A stretch of 11,260 nt of DNA from Bacillota bacterium (lineage in GTDB: Bacteria > Bacillota > Clostridia > Lachnospirales > Anaerotignaceae): assembly GCA_030526765.1 (NCBI GenBank), contig JAUNCB010000015.1, forward strand, positions 1 through 11,260, in the 5' to 3' direction. The notes beneath the pieces were generated by a model. That model was not told where the DNA came from, ran no database searches, and saw only the letters and a list, made by a program, of their open reading frames with translations. A program made the position numbers and the translations under genes. The stretch's first letter is position 1. Every line of letters begins with the position of its first letter. Shown here one piece after another: positions 5,611 through 11,260 of the stretch.

Positions 5611-6196
5611 ATTTCCATTCAAATACCAGTATCCGTTCTCTTTCATCCTTTCCTGCAAACAGATCTCTGCAATCGATCTCCTCCAGAAAGGAAAGGGCAT
5701 ACACAGCCATCAGATAAACAAGATATTCATCATTGGGATAGTAAAAAAACAACAGCATCCTGCGGGGCTTTTCATAATAGGATTCCTGTATCCGCCCCAT
5801 AACGCTCTGCAGTATCTCCACAGAAAAAGGGTTAAAGAAATAAAACCGATCTGCATCCTCCACCACAAAAGCTGCGGCATCTGCATGGGTAAAGGTGACT
5901 CCCTGCCCTCTGACTGCCGTTTTTCGGTTTTCCTCCGCCTGCAGAAAAATATCCCGATCATACTCCAGACCAATGGCTTTGCAGCCGATGGCATAGTGCA
6001 GAAACAGACCGACACGCCCTTTTCCGCATCCATAATCCAATAAGATATTCTCCTTTCGGATATAGCCCTGCTCCGCCAGCCGCTCCAGCACTGTGTAAGG
6101 CGTTGGCTCATAAGGATAATGAAAGGTATCCGCGTGGGAATCGATCCTTCCCATAGTTCTGATCTTCAGTTTTTTATCCCACTGTGCTTCTGTCAT
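5609..6196 (-). CDS. Class I SAM-dependent methyltransferase, substrate unknown
   Basis: This 195-aa protein has the Rossmann-fold SAM motif ILLDYGCGKGRVGLFL (51-66), an acidic E78 at the end of strand 2 (AIGLEYD) for the ribose hydroxyls, 'THADAAAF' (103-110, adenine-binding D105), and motif IV 'FFNPF' (120-124) in place of the NPPY of many N-methyltransferases. The fold covers nearly the whole protein; only about 45 N-terminal residues precede it, including 'GRIDSHADTFHYPYEPTPYTVLERL', which may form the substrate cap. The target cannot be read from the sequence. AAGGTGA lies 5 nt before the ATG. It begins 9 nt after the stop of the 72-aa membrane protein, so the two are almost certainly cotranscribed and end at a strong terminator. 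Confidence 0.87.
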   Translation of the reverse strand: MTEAQWDKKLKIRTMGRIDSHADTFHYPYEPTPYTVLERLAEQGYIRKENILLDYGCGKGRVGLFLHYAIGCKAIGLEYDRDIFLQAEENRKTAVRGQGVTFTHADAAAFVVEDADRFYFFNPFSVEILQSVMGRIQESYYEKPRRMLLFFYYPNDEYLVYLMAVYALSFLEEIDCRDLFAGKDERERILVFEWK

Positions 6197-6205
6197 AGTG
6201 TCACC

Positions 6206-6424
6206 TTAACCGATCATATTATCCGACACGATCACACCATTCATCAACAGAAATACCATTATCAGACAGATGGCAAAAATGCCCGCCCACGGCAGGATAC
6301 TCTGCTTCTGCTTTTTCATATGTATGCTGTAAACAAAGGCAATCCCGGAAAACATGGCTGCGATCCAGCTGCATAACAGCAAAAGGATATAGATCACTTC
6401 CGGCACGATAAAATAATGATTCAT
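6206..6424 (-). CDS. Small two-TM membrane protein, unknown function
   Basis: This 72-aa protein has two hydrophobic helices (about residues 7-32 and 44-66) joined by a short basic loop, MKKQKQS, which would be cytoplasmic by the positive-inside rule. I do not recognise a family. A strong AAAGGAG about 8 nt before the ATG and the 9-nt gap to the methyltransferase downstream argue that it is a real, cotranscribed gene. No convincing -35/-10 pair is visible in the 120 bp between it and the degV terminator. Confidence 0.77.
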   Translation of the reverse strand: MNHYFIVPEVIYILLLLCSWIAAMFSGIAFVYSIHMKKQKQSILPWAGIFAICLIMVFLLMNGVIVSDNMIG

Positions 6425-6544
6425 GGATAATCTCCTTTTATTCTCTGTCAGATCTTCCTTCTCTCACAAACAAACCCTGCCCCATAGCTGCTTCTGCTTT
6501 TCCATGGGCATAAATATACTGTGATTTTACCACAAAGCCCGCCA

Positions 6545-6573
6545 AAATAAAAGTGCCCGTCTTCAGACGGGCA
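6545..6573 (-). terminator. Intrinsic terminator of degV
   Basis: On the minus strand an 8-bp stem (TGCCCGTC / GACGGGCA) closes a TGAA loop and is followed by CTTTTATTTT. It starts 15 nt after the degV stop. Confidence 0.9.
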
Positions 6574-6588
6574 TATCTTTTCTTATTT

Positions 6589-7449
6589 TTACTGTTTTTT
6601 AGAGAAGCCTGCAAAGCCAAATGCCGCAGGACCGCCATGGGTCGTAATGACACCGCCCGCCTTGATCCATCTGGTTTTTGTAAAGCCCGCTTCTCTCGCC
6701 GCCTGCTCTGCCGCCGCCCGCACCTCATCCGAGAAGCCTTCCACATAAACAAACCACAGACAAGAATTTCTGTCCAGATCATATTTTTCTGCATAATCCT
6801 TTACCAGCTGTGCTGCCACCTTGCTCATTTTGCCGCGATATTTCTTTGTTGCCATCAGCTGACCATCCAGAATCTCGATCACGGGATGCAGATTCAGAAT
6901 ACGGGCACCCAGAAACGCCACATTGCTGACACGGCCGCCTGCCCGCAAAAACTCCAGATTATCCGGCATAAAGCACATATTGGCACGGGAGATCAGTTCA
7001 TTCGCCGCCAGAACCGCTTCCTCCATCGTCATATCCGGATTATCCCGCAGCAGCTCCGCCATGGCAATCACCACATTGCACTGCCCGGCAGATACCTGCT
7101 TTGTATCCAGGATCGTTACATAATCTCTCTCCTCCGCCGCAAGGACACAGCTCTGCATGGAACAGGTCGTAATGGCAGAATATGCCAGATAAAGGATCTG
7201 TGCCTCCGGATATTTTTCATGGATCTCATCCAGTTTTTTCTCGAAATCCTCAGGGGTGCTGCCGCTGGTTTTCGGCAGTTTTCCCGTATTGTGATAATAT
7301 TCAATGATTTTTTCCGCAGGAAACGCACCGTCATCCAGTGTTTCCGTATCAAAGGAAACATGCATGGGAACGATCTCCACACCATATTCTGCTGCCAGTT
7401 CTGCATTCACATCGGAGCCGGTTTCTGCTACCAGTATAATTTTTTTCAT
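6589..7449 (-). CDS. degV: DegV family fatty-acid-binding protein
   Basis: The 286-aa protein matches DegV/FakB-type lipid carriers, cytoplasmic proteins that hold a fatty acid, in some species for phosphorylation by FakA. Family marks from the chosen start: an N-terminal strand 'KKIILVAETGSD', 'KTSGSTPEDF' (about 60-69, the ligand-contact loop with T61), 'NLEFLRAGGRVS' (164-175) and the C-terminal 'ITTHGGPAAFGFAGF'. The middle ligand loop reads YSAITTCSMQS, less like the usual S-x-L-SGTY. An upstream ATG at 7470 exists, but AAAGGG lies 8 nt before the ATG at 7449, and starting there gives the standard MKK-I-I start. No fakA-like kinase is visible nearby. The gene is monocistronic, with its own promoter carrying a perfect palindrome and its own terminator. 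Confidence 0.93.
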   Translation of the reverse strand: MKKIILVAETGSDVNAELAAEYGVEIVPMHVSFDTETLDDGAFPAEKIIEYYHNTGKLPKTSGSTPEDFEKKLDEIHEKYPEAQILYLAYSAITTCSMQSCVLAAEERDYVTILDTKQVSAGQCNVVIAMAELLRDNPDMTMEEAVLAANELISRANMCFMPDNLEFLRAGGRVSNVAFLGARILNLHPVIEILDGQLMATKKYRGKMSKVAAQLVKDYAEKYDLDRNSCLWFVYVEGFSDEVRAAAEQAAREAGFTKTRWIKAGGVITTHGGPAAFGFAGFSKKQ

Positions 7450-7457
7450 GGTCAACG

Positions 7458-7463
7458 CCCTTT
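7458..7463 (-). promoter_or_regulatory. Ribosome-binding site that decides the degV start
   Basis: AAAGGG on the minus strand lies 8 nt before the ATG at 7449. The alternative ATG at 7470 lies upstream of this site and is preceded only by ACGGGG at short spacing. Confidence 0.7.
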
Positions 7464-7496
7464 CTTCCATTTACCCCGTATCTATTTCATGAAAAT

Positions 7497-7525
7497 ATCT
7501 TACATGGTTTTAAAAACCATGTCAA
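7497..7525 (-). promoter_or_regulatory. Predicted sigma-A promoter of degV
   Basis: On the minus strand a perfect TTGACA (7520-7525) and TAAGAT (7497-7502; 4 of 6) are separated by 17 bp. The leader to the preferred degV start is about 40 nt. Confidence 0.8.
7502..7522. promoter_or_regulatory. Perfect 21-bp palindromic operator within the degV promoter
   Basis: Arms ACATGGTTTT (7502-7511) and AAAACCATGT (7513-7522) are exact reverse complements around one central base. The palindrome fills the whole -35/-10 spacer and touches both elements, the classic place for a dimeric repressor. The motif does not match the operators I know (CodY, CcpA cre, Rex, Fur, LexA), so the regulator is unassigned. 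Confidence 0.65.
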
Positions 7526-7557
7526 CCTATTTCCCGAACCGGCGTTAAAATTTCGTT

Positions 7558-7597
7558 AAAAAAGGATCCTGCCCCCTATATGGACAGAATCCTTTTT
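7558..7597 (-). terminator. Intrinsic terminator of the LTA-synthase-family gene
   Basis: On the minus strand a 16-bp stem (7582-7597 with 7559-7574, two G-T pairs) closes a 7-nt loop and ends in a T-run. It begins 12 nt after the stop and insulates degV. Confidence 0.9.
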
Positions 7598-7608
7598 CTA
7601 GTTCTTTC

Positions 7609-9882
7609 TTATTCTGCTTTTCCTTTGCCAAGCTCAGCGCGCTTTCCCTCTCTCTGCTTCTGGCGCAGCTCTGCTGCCACACGCTCCGCATCTCCATCAT
7701 AAGTCTGCAGGAGTTTTTCCGCCTTACGTTCCTCCGTATAAGGAACCAGACGTCCCTCCAGATATACATATTCCTCCGAGGATCTGAAGATCGTTTCACT
7801 GGAGCCGACCTGACAAACGGTCACAACATCCCATTCCTTCAGTTCCGTCTTTCTCAGGCGGATCGTGTTTTCATTTACAAATTTCTTGGATCGCTTTTCT
7901 CCATTGACATAAACCTGCGTCCATTTGGTAAAGTTTTCGCCGACAAGGGTATATTCCCCATCCAGACTTTCACTCAGATAAAGAATCTCCGAATCCCGCA
8001 CACCCATTTCCAGCTGTCCGCCGATCTGCAGGGGATTTCCCTGATACGCATACTGCTTTCCATACAGAAGGTCATACTGCAAAAGTTCCAGATCCAGCAG
8101 ATAATCTGCCGTATCCGTATCCCCCATCCGCTGCTGATGATAATTGAATACCGTGCCGGAATGCAGACCGATACGATCCATCACCTCAGCCATCAGCTGA
8201 TAGGTGGGGATGGTTCCGTCTTCCTTCTCCAGGCCGATATTATCCCAGATCACATAATTGGTGTTGAAAAGGCTTTCGCTCTTCAAATCCTCCTGTGCAA
8301 GTCCCATGGTAGGCAGATGGTCACCGTAGAATACCACTACAGCAGGCTCTCCTCTCTTTTCCATCATATCCACCAGATTTTTTGCAAACAGATCCATTTC
8401 ATAAACCTGATTTGTGTAATAGGTCCACTGATTATTCTTCTTCGCTGTTTCCATCCCCCATGCGTAAAGATGGGGTTCTTTGATAACCTTTTTCTCCGGA
8501 TAGCTGCCGTGACCCTGCACGGTAATGGTAAAGATAAAATCCTGCTGCTCCGTAGAATCCAGACAGTCTTCAATATGCTCCAGCAGAACCTCATCCTTCG
8601 CCCAGCCATTGGGTGTTGTGTCGAAATTCATAAATTCCTTACACACAAAGGTATCAAAGCCGGTATGGTCAAACACCTTCGCACGGCTGTAGAAATTACC
8701 GCTGTGGTTATGGATCGCATGGGCGCCATAGTCGAAGGCTTTGAACGCCGTTGCCGCACTCTCCGCTGTTTTTTCCTTCAGATAAGTCTTATAAGGATAT
8801 TCCCCCGGGCCAAAATAGCGCAGGTTCATTCCCGTAATGACCTCAAATTCCGTATTCGCCGTGCCTGCACCGATGGAAGGCACCTGACAGTATCCAGAGG
8901 AATATTCCTCCGACATCTGCCGCAGATGGGGCATCGGGTCAGTGGTCATTTTCAGTGCCTTCAGCTCCGTTGGATCAAAGAAGGATTCCAGCTGCACCAC
9001 CAATACATTGGGCAGCAATTCCGTTTTCTTCGTGCTTTGTGTAAATGCAAAGTCCTCTGTAATTTCCGCCACCATATCTTCTGTATAACCATTCGGCTCG
9101 GAAATACCCGTATTGAAAATACTGGCCGCAAAGCAATAGGGCAGCCCGTAATCCTGATAAGCAAAAGCAATATTGGCGAAATAAGTGGAAACGATACGAT
9201 GCTCGATCACATAATCCGTCAGCACCCAATAACCGCCGACAGAGGACGCCACCACCAGAATCGACAAAAGATAATTCACTTTTTCCTTATATCTGCCAAG
9301 GGTTTTCCACAGATAAACCAAGAACAGCACCACCAGCACAACACCAACGCCGATGCTGACCAATTCTGTTTTGCTGAAATAATTGGAAAACAGCGAAAGT
9401 CCCTCTGAAATGGTTTTCAGATCCTGTGCATTAAAGGGTGTTACTCTTCTGGAAAGCATCACACCGTTCACGATCCCCAGCGTAAACCAGAGAATGCTGA
9501 GGATGATTCTTGCAAATACCCGCCGTTTAAACAAATAAACGATGGAAAATGTCATGAAAATCATAAAGGCATTATATAAGAACGCCTTTGTGGATACACA
9601 GGAATACTCCCATGCAGCCGCCACCGAATGACGGGACATAGCTTCAATACTGAAATTGATCACAATTGCCCAGATTCCATGCAGAATCAAGGAAAACTGA
9701 TTGATCCACTGGTAAAATGCCTGAAGTTTTTTCCCTGCCGTACTGTTTTGGAATTTCTCCAGACGTTCCGCCCTGCATTGCTTCCCCTTCCGAAAGCCTG
9801 CCTTCACATCAGACCATCGCATTGCCCGCAGACGTTTCAAACCGGCTTTCAGATCCGGCTTCCTGATCTGTATTCTTTTCAT
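7609..9882 (-). CDS. LTA synthase family phosphoglycerol transferase (sulfatase fold) with extra C-terminal domain
   Basis: A 757-aa polytopic enzyme. A basic cytoplasmic N-terminus (1-58) is followed by about five TM segments (62-82, 98-118, 123-143, 175-193, 203-222) and an extracellular sulfatase-type domain (about 290-610). Catalytic features are visible: metal ligand E299 (VVQLESF), nucleophile T341 in GAGTANTEFEVITG, H458 (VQGHGSY), and D521-H522 (FYGDHLP). LTA synthases move glycerol phosphate from phosphatidylglycerol onto a lipid-anchored polymer. Residues about 615-705 form a beta-rich module (DGEYTLVGENFTKWTQVYVNG) resembling an IPT/TIG-like fold, absent from the classical 650-aa LtaS, and a charged tail (711-757) follows. 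AAGGAGA before the ATG supports the start. The substrate could be another glycolipid or glycan. Leader features suggest attenuation. Confidence 0.93.
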   Translation of the reverse strand: MKRIQIRKPDLKAGLKRLRAMRWSDVKAGFRKGKQCRAERLEKFQNSTAGKKLQAFYQWINQFSLILHGIWAIVINFSIEAMSRHSVAAAWEYSCVSTKAFLYNAFMIFMTFSIVYLFKRRVFARIILSILWFTLGIVNGVMLSRRVTPFNAQDLKTISEGLSLFSNYFSKTELVSIGVGVVLVVLFLVYLWKTLGRYKEKVNYLLSILVVASSVGGYWVLTDYVIEHRIVSTYFANIAFAYQDYGLPYCFAASIFNTGISEPNGYTEDMVAEITEDFAFTQSTKKTELLPNVLVVQLESFFDPTELKALKMTTDPMPHLRQMSEEYSSGYCQVPSIGAGTANTEFEVITGMNLRYFGPGEYPYKTYLKEKTAESAATAFKAFDYGAHAIHNHSGNFYSRAKVFDHTGFDTFVCKEFMNFDTTPNGWAKDEVLLEHIEDCLDSTEQQDFIFTITVQGHGSYPEKKVIKEPHLYAWGMETAKKNNQWTYYTNQVYEMDLFAKNLVDMMEKRGEPAVVVFYGDHLPTMGLAQEDLKSESLFNTNYVIWDNIGLEKEDGTIPTYQLMAEVMDRIGLHSGTVFNYHQQRMGDTDTADYLLDLELLQYDLLYGKQYAYQGNPLQIGGQLEMGVRDSEILYLSESLDGEYTLVGENFTKWTQVYVNGEKRSKKFVNENTIRLRKTELKEWDVVTVCQVGSSETIFRSSEEYVYLEGRLVPYTEERKAEKLLQTYDGDAERVAAELRQKQREGKRAELGKGKAE

Positions 9883-9902
9883 TTCTATCTTCTCCTTATT
9901 GT

Positions 9903-9916
9903 GTCAGATTTCTGAC
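9903..9916 (-). other. Small hairpin just upstream of the LTA-synthase ribosome site
   Basis: GTCAGA (9903-9908) and TCTGAC (9911-9916) are exact reverse complements. In the leader RNA they would form a 5-6-bp stem ending about 6 nt before AAGGAG. It could tune translation, but a stem this short may be incidental. Confidence 0.3.
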
Positions 9917-9948
9917 GCTCAAAGTATCCTGTTTTTCAACATCCCGTA

Positions 9949-9983
9949 GAAAAAAACGTCCTTTGCAGCACTCTGCAAAGGAC
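9949..9983 (-). terminator. Strong intrinsic terminator between the 85-aa gene and the LTA-synthase gene; possible leader attenuator
   Basis: On the minus strand a perfect 11-bp stem (GTCCTTTGCAG / CTGCAAAGGAC, 9973-9983 with 9958-9968) closes a 4-nt loop and is followed by GTTTTTTT. It lies 59 nt after the 85-aa stop, but downstream of a consensus promoter (10009-10037) that points through it to the LTA-synthase start at 9882. Confidence 0.9.
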
Positions 9984-10008
9984 TAAAATGACATAAGACT
10001 ACTTTCTG

Positions 10009-10037
10009 ATAATAGACCGAATGCATTGATTTGTCAA
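10009..10037 (-). promoter_or_regulatory. Consensus sigma-A promoter upstream of the leader terminator
   Basis: On the minus strand a perfect TTGACA (10032-10037) and TATTAT (10009-10014; 5 of 6) are separated by 17 bp. The predicted start near 10002 is only about 19 nt before the terminator stem, so transcripts either stop at about 50 nt or read through into the LTA-synthase gene after a 120-nt leader. Confidence 0.8.
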
Positions 10038-10042
10038 GTTTT

Positions 10043-10300
10043 TTACTTTTCCGCCTTCATATTCTGAATGAGATAATAGACAGAAACACAGGCACATAAT
10101 ATAAATCCCATTCCTATAAAACAGTCACCAATCAGGTGCCACCGACTGAATTCCTGCCATGCTTCTGCCGAAATCTCCTGCAGTACATGGCTATGCTTTA
10201 TATAAATTCCCAGCAGAAAGCATACAAGCGCACCGCCGATCCCTCCAATGCTGATGGTCTTATCTCGTTTTGTGAATTCTGTACGAAATATTTTCTTCAT
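10043..10300 (-). CDS. Small two-TM membrane protein, unknown function
   Basis: This 85-aa protein has a basic N-terminus (MKKIFRTEFTKRDK), a first TM at about residues 16-34 (ISIGGIGGALVCFLLGIYI), a short external loop (HSHVLQEISAEAWQEFSRWH), a second TM at about 56-78 and a short charged tail. I do not recognise the family. AAAGGATG about 9 nt before the ATG supports the start. It follows the 152-aa membrane gene by 36 nt and is probably cotranscribed; the two may work together. Confidence 0.8.
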   Translation of the reverse strand: MKKIFRTEFTKRDKTISIGGIGGALVCFLLGIYIKHSHVLQEISAEAWQEFSRWHLIGDCFIGMGFILCACVSVYYLIQNMKAEK

Positions 10301-10336
10301 GTGCTCACATCCTTTCTCAGCCTGTTGTTTTATGCA

Positions 10337-10795
10337 TTATCCGTACAGCCAGCTGGACGGTACCAAAAAGGTATACGGTGCCGTAACCACGGCAAATATG
10401 ATCGCCAGTTTAAACCGCAGCGGCTTGTCAATCTTTTTAAATGTAACAAAATAGTTAAACACAAAGATCATCACAGCAGAGATCAGAAGCCCGGGAATCG
10501 TCAAATACAGTTCATCCCCCATGTTGCCCAGCCGAAATACCACCATCATCAGCAGCATATATGCTGCACCGATCACATCGGATAACATCCCAAACAGAAA
10601 AATTTTCAATATGTATTTCTTATACCACTGCTTCTTCTCAGTGATTTTCAGCGCTGCCATGCTGACCAGCAAAACAATACTGTCAATAATGAAATTGCCC
10701 GGAATCACGATCAGCCACAGCACAGGAATCAACAATAACATCCATAATGGAAATAATACATTATATAACTTTACATCTCTTTTCTTTGTATTCAT
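10337..10795 (-). CDS. Multi-pass membrane protein, unknown function
   Basis: This 152-aa protein is almost entirely hydrophobic, with about four to five TM segments (near residues 11-31, 34-50, 62-86, 97-117 and 128-147) and short basic loops (KITEKKQWYKKY; TFKKIDKPLRFK). No catalytic or binding motif is visible and I do not recognise the family. GAAGGAGA about 9 nt before the ATG is a good ribosome site. It appears to be the first gene of a pair with the 85-aa protein downstream, after a consensus -10 at 10836-10841. Confidence 0.83.
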   Translation of the reverse strand: MNTKKRDVKLYNVLFPLWMLLLIPVLWLIVIPGNFIIDSIVLLVSMAALKITEKKQWYKKYILKIFLFGMLSDVIGAAYMLLMMVVFRLGNMGDELYLTIPGLLISAVMIFVFNYFVTFKKIDKPLRFKLAIIFAVVTAPYTFLVPSSWLYG

Positions 10796-10835
10796 AGAAT
10801 AATCTCCTTCATCAAATCAGAAATCCTTTAATCTC

Positions 10836-10841
10836 ATTATA
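10836..10841 (-). promoter_or_regulatory. Candidate -10 element of the 152-aa gene
   Basis: A perfect TATAAT on the minus strand lies about 40 nt before the ATG at 10795. No good -35 is visible at 16-18 bp (GTCCTT at 17 bp), so only the -10 is called. Confidence 0.35.
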
Positions 10842-10867
10842 CCGTGCCAAAGCACAGAAGGACAGAG

Positions 10868-10901
10868 CCAAAACAGCCATGCATTTCAAATGCATGGCTG
10901 T
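10868..10901 (-). terminator. Hairpin with short T-run, likely terminator of the Pr6Pr-like gene
   Basis: Arms ACAGCCATGCATTT (10873-10886) and the exact reverse complement (10888-10901) give a very stable stem; on the minus strand it is followed by TTTTGG. It is 83 nt after the stop of the right-edge gene. The T-run is only four bases, so termination may be partial. Confidence 0.5.
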
Positions 10902-10984
10902 AATATACCTTCGTCTGAATGTGCAGACACAACACCGAAACAACGGGACTCCTCCATAACCGGCTCCCAAACTTGCCTGCAAAT

Positions 10985-11260
10985 TTATTTCCTGTCTTTT
11001 TCCCCGCATCTATCGAGCCCGAAGAACACAAAACCCATAACAACAAAGGCAATGAGCAGAATTGCCACCCATTTTGCAACGCCGCCGCCCCCTTGTGTTT
11101 CGAGATTTATAAAGAAATACGGATAAATCAGAGGCGTATTGGTATCGGGGATCAAAATCGAAGTATCAATCTTCATGATCGAAGCCTGAATAAGAATAAA
11201 GACAATGTATGCAAAGGGCAGTGCCATGGATACAATCGGATAGAACCACTTTGTTTTTCT
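10985..11260 (-). CDS. Pr6Pr-like multi-pass membrane protein, C-terminal fragment (5' end outside window)
   Basis: The frame is open to the window edge. The ATG at 11227 has no ribosome site before it and eleven further codons (RKTKWFYPIVS) continue upstream, so the start lies to the right. The 91 visible residues hold a hydrophobic helix (FYPIVSMALPFAYIVFILIQAS), a loop with 'LIYPYFFINLETQGGGGVAKW', and a final TM (VAILLIAFVVMGFVFFGLDR) before a charged end. The Tyr-Pro-Tyr-Phe-Phe...Gly pattern ahead of the last TM resembles Pr6Pr family proteins, whose biochemical function is unknown. The assignment rests on only the last third of the protein. Confidence 0.7.
   Translation of the reverse strand, partial: RKTKWFYPIVSMALPFAYIVFILIQASIMKIDTSILIPDTNTPLIYPYFFINLETQGGGGVAKWVAILLIAFVVMGFVFFGLDRCGEKDRK

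Noticed and set aside
5341..5802. Overlapping open frames on both strands through the 21-bp repeat region, giving seven-residue peptide repeats
   Set aside because: A 21-bp period keeps any frame in register, so repeats such as LPFAP arise automatically. The frames run through the methyltransferase terminator or the spo0A promoter, and none has a ribosome site.
6425..6544. Promoter for the 72-aa gene and methyltransferase operon
   Set aside because: TAAAAT (6524-6529) and TATATT (6513-6518) occur on the minus strand, but neither has an acceptable -35 at 16-18 bp.
7450..7470. Upstream ATG giving a 293-aa DegV
   Set aside because: The good ribosome site AAAGGG lies downstream of this ATG and 8 nt before the ATG at 7449, and the extra seven residues do not fit the family's usual N-terminus.
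6553..7548. 331-codon open frame on the plus strand opposite degV
   Set aside because: It runs across the degV terminator, coding region and promoter and matches nothing recognisable.
8137..9408. 423-codon open frame on the plus strand opposite the LTA-synthase gene
   Set aside because: The minus strand encodes an intact catalytic enzyme with all motifs. The plus-strand translation is a His/Ile/Gln-rich shadow without family features.
10902..10984. Possible small RNA or short gene between the Pr6Pr-like stop and the 10868-10901 hairpin
   Set aside because: Only a weak GTCTG/CAGAC stem is visible; there is no promoter and no frame with a ribosome site.

Overview
The window looks like chromosome from an anaerobic endospore-forming Bacillota, most likely class Clostridia and possibly Lachnospiraceae-like. 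It encodes Spo0A and SpoIIM, has gram-positive ribosome-binding sites, Clostridia-style A/T-rich promoters and many strong intrinsic terminators. The exact taxon is inferred. Almost every gene is on the minus strand; the exception is the 3' end of a plus-strand gene at the left edge. No RNA genes, CRISPR arrays, insertion sequences or phage genes were seen.

Layout, left to right. Bases 1-369 are the C-terminal end of an LTA-synthase-family phosphoglycerol transferase, separated by a bidirectional terminator from the convergent minus-strand block. That block, in transcription order from 4418 down to 435, is: a two-TM hypothetical protein, a class I aspartate aminotransferase, a NudF-type Nudix hydrolase, SpoIIM, and XerD with its own promoter. 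The order nudF-spoIIM-xerD is a known Bacillus arrangement, but here fur is missing between spoIIM and xerD.

Next comes a monocistronic spo0A (4535-5323) with its own terminator. Its upstream region (about 5324-5565) is unusually dense: a consensus -10, an exact 0A-box over the predicted start point, four adjacent palindromes, and four direct repeats at exactly 21-bp spacing. The receiver domain has an Asp-Arg-Asp in place of the usual acidic pair, and no spoIVB lies upstream, so this could be a divergent or paralogous Spo0A.

Upstream of that are a two-gene operon (72-aa membrane protein plus a class I methyltransferase), degV with a perfect 21-bp palindrome inside its promoter, and a full-length 757-aa LTA-synthase-family protein with an extra C-terminal beta-rich domain. 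The promoter of the latter is followed by an intrinsic terminator before the coding start, which suggests attenuation or a small leader RNA. The right edge holds two small unknown membrane proteins and the C-terminal end of a Pr6Pr-like membrane protein.

Themes are sporulation control (Spo0A, SpoIIM), cell-envelope polymer synthesis (two LTA-synthase-like proteins), lipid handling (DegV) and housekeeping (XerD, NudF, aminotransferase). I see no clear new multi-gene defence or mobile system. The most unusual material is regulatory DNA, chiefly the spo0A upstream array, the degV operator and the LTA-synthase leader.
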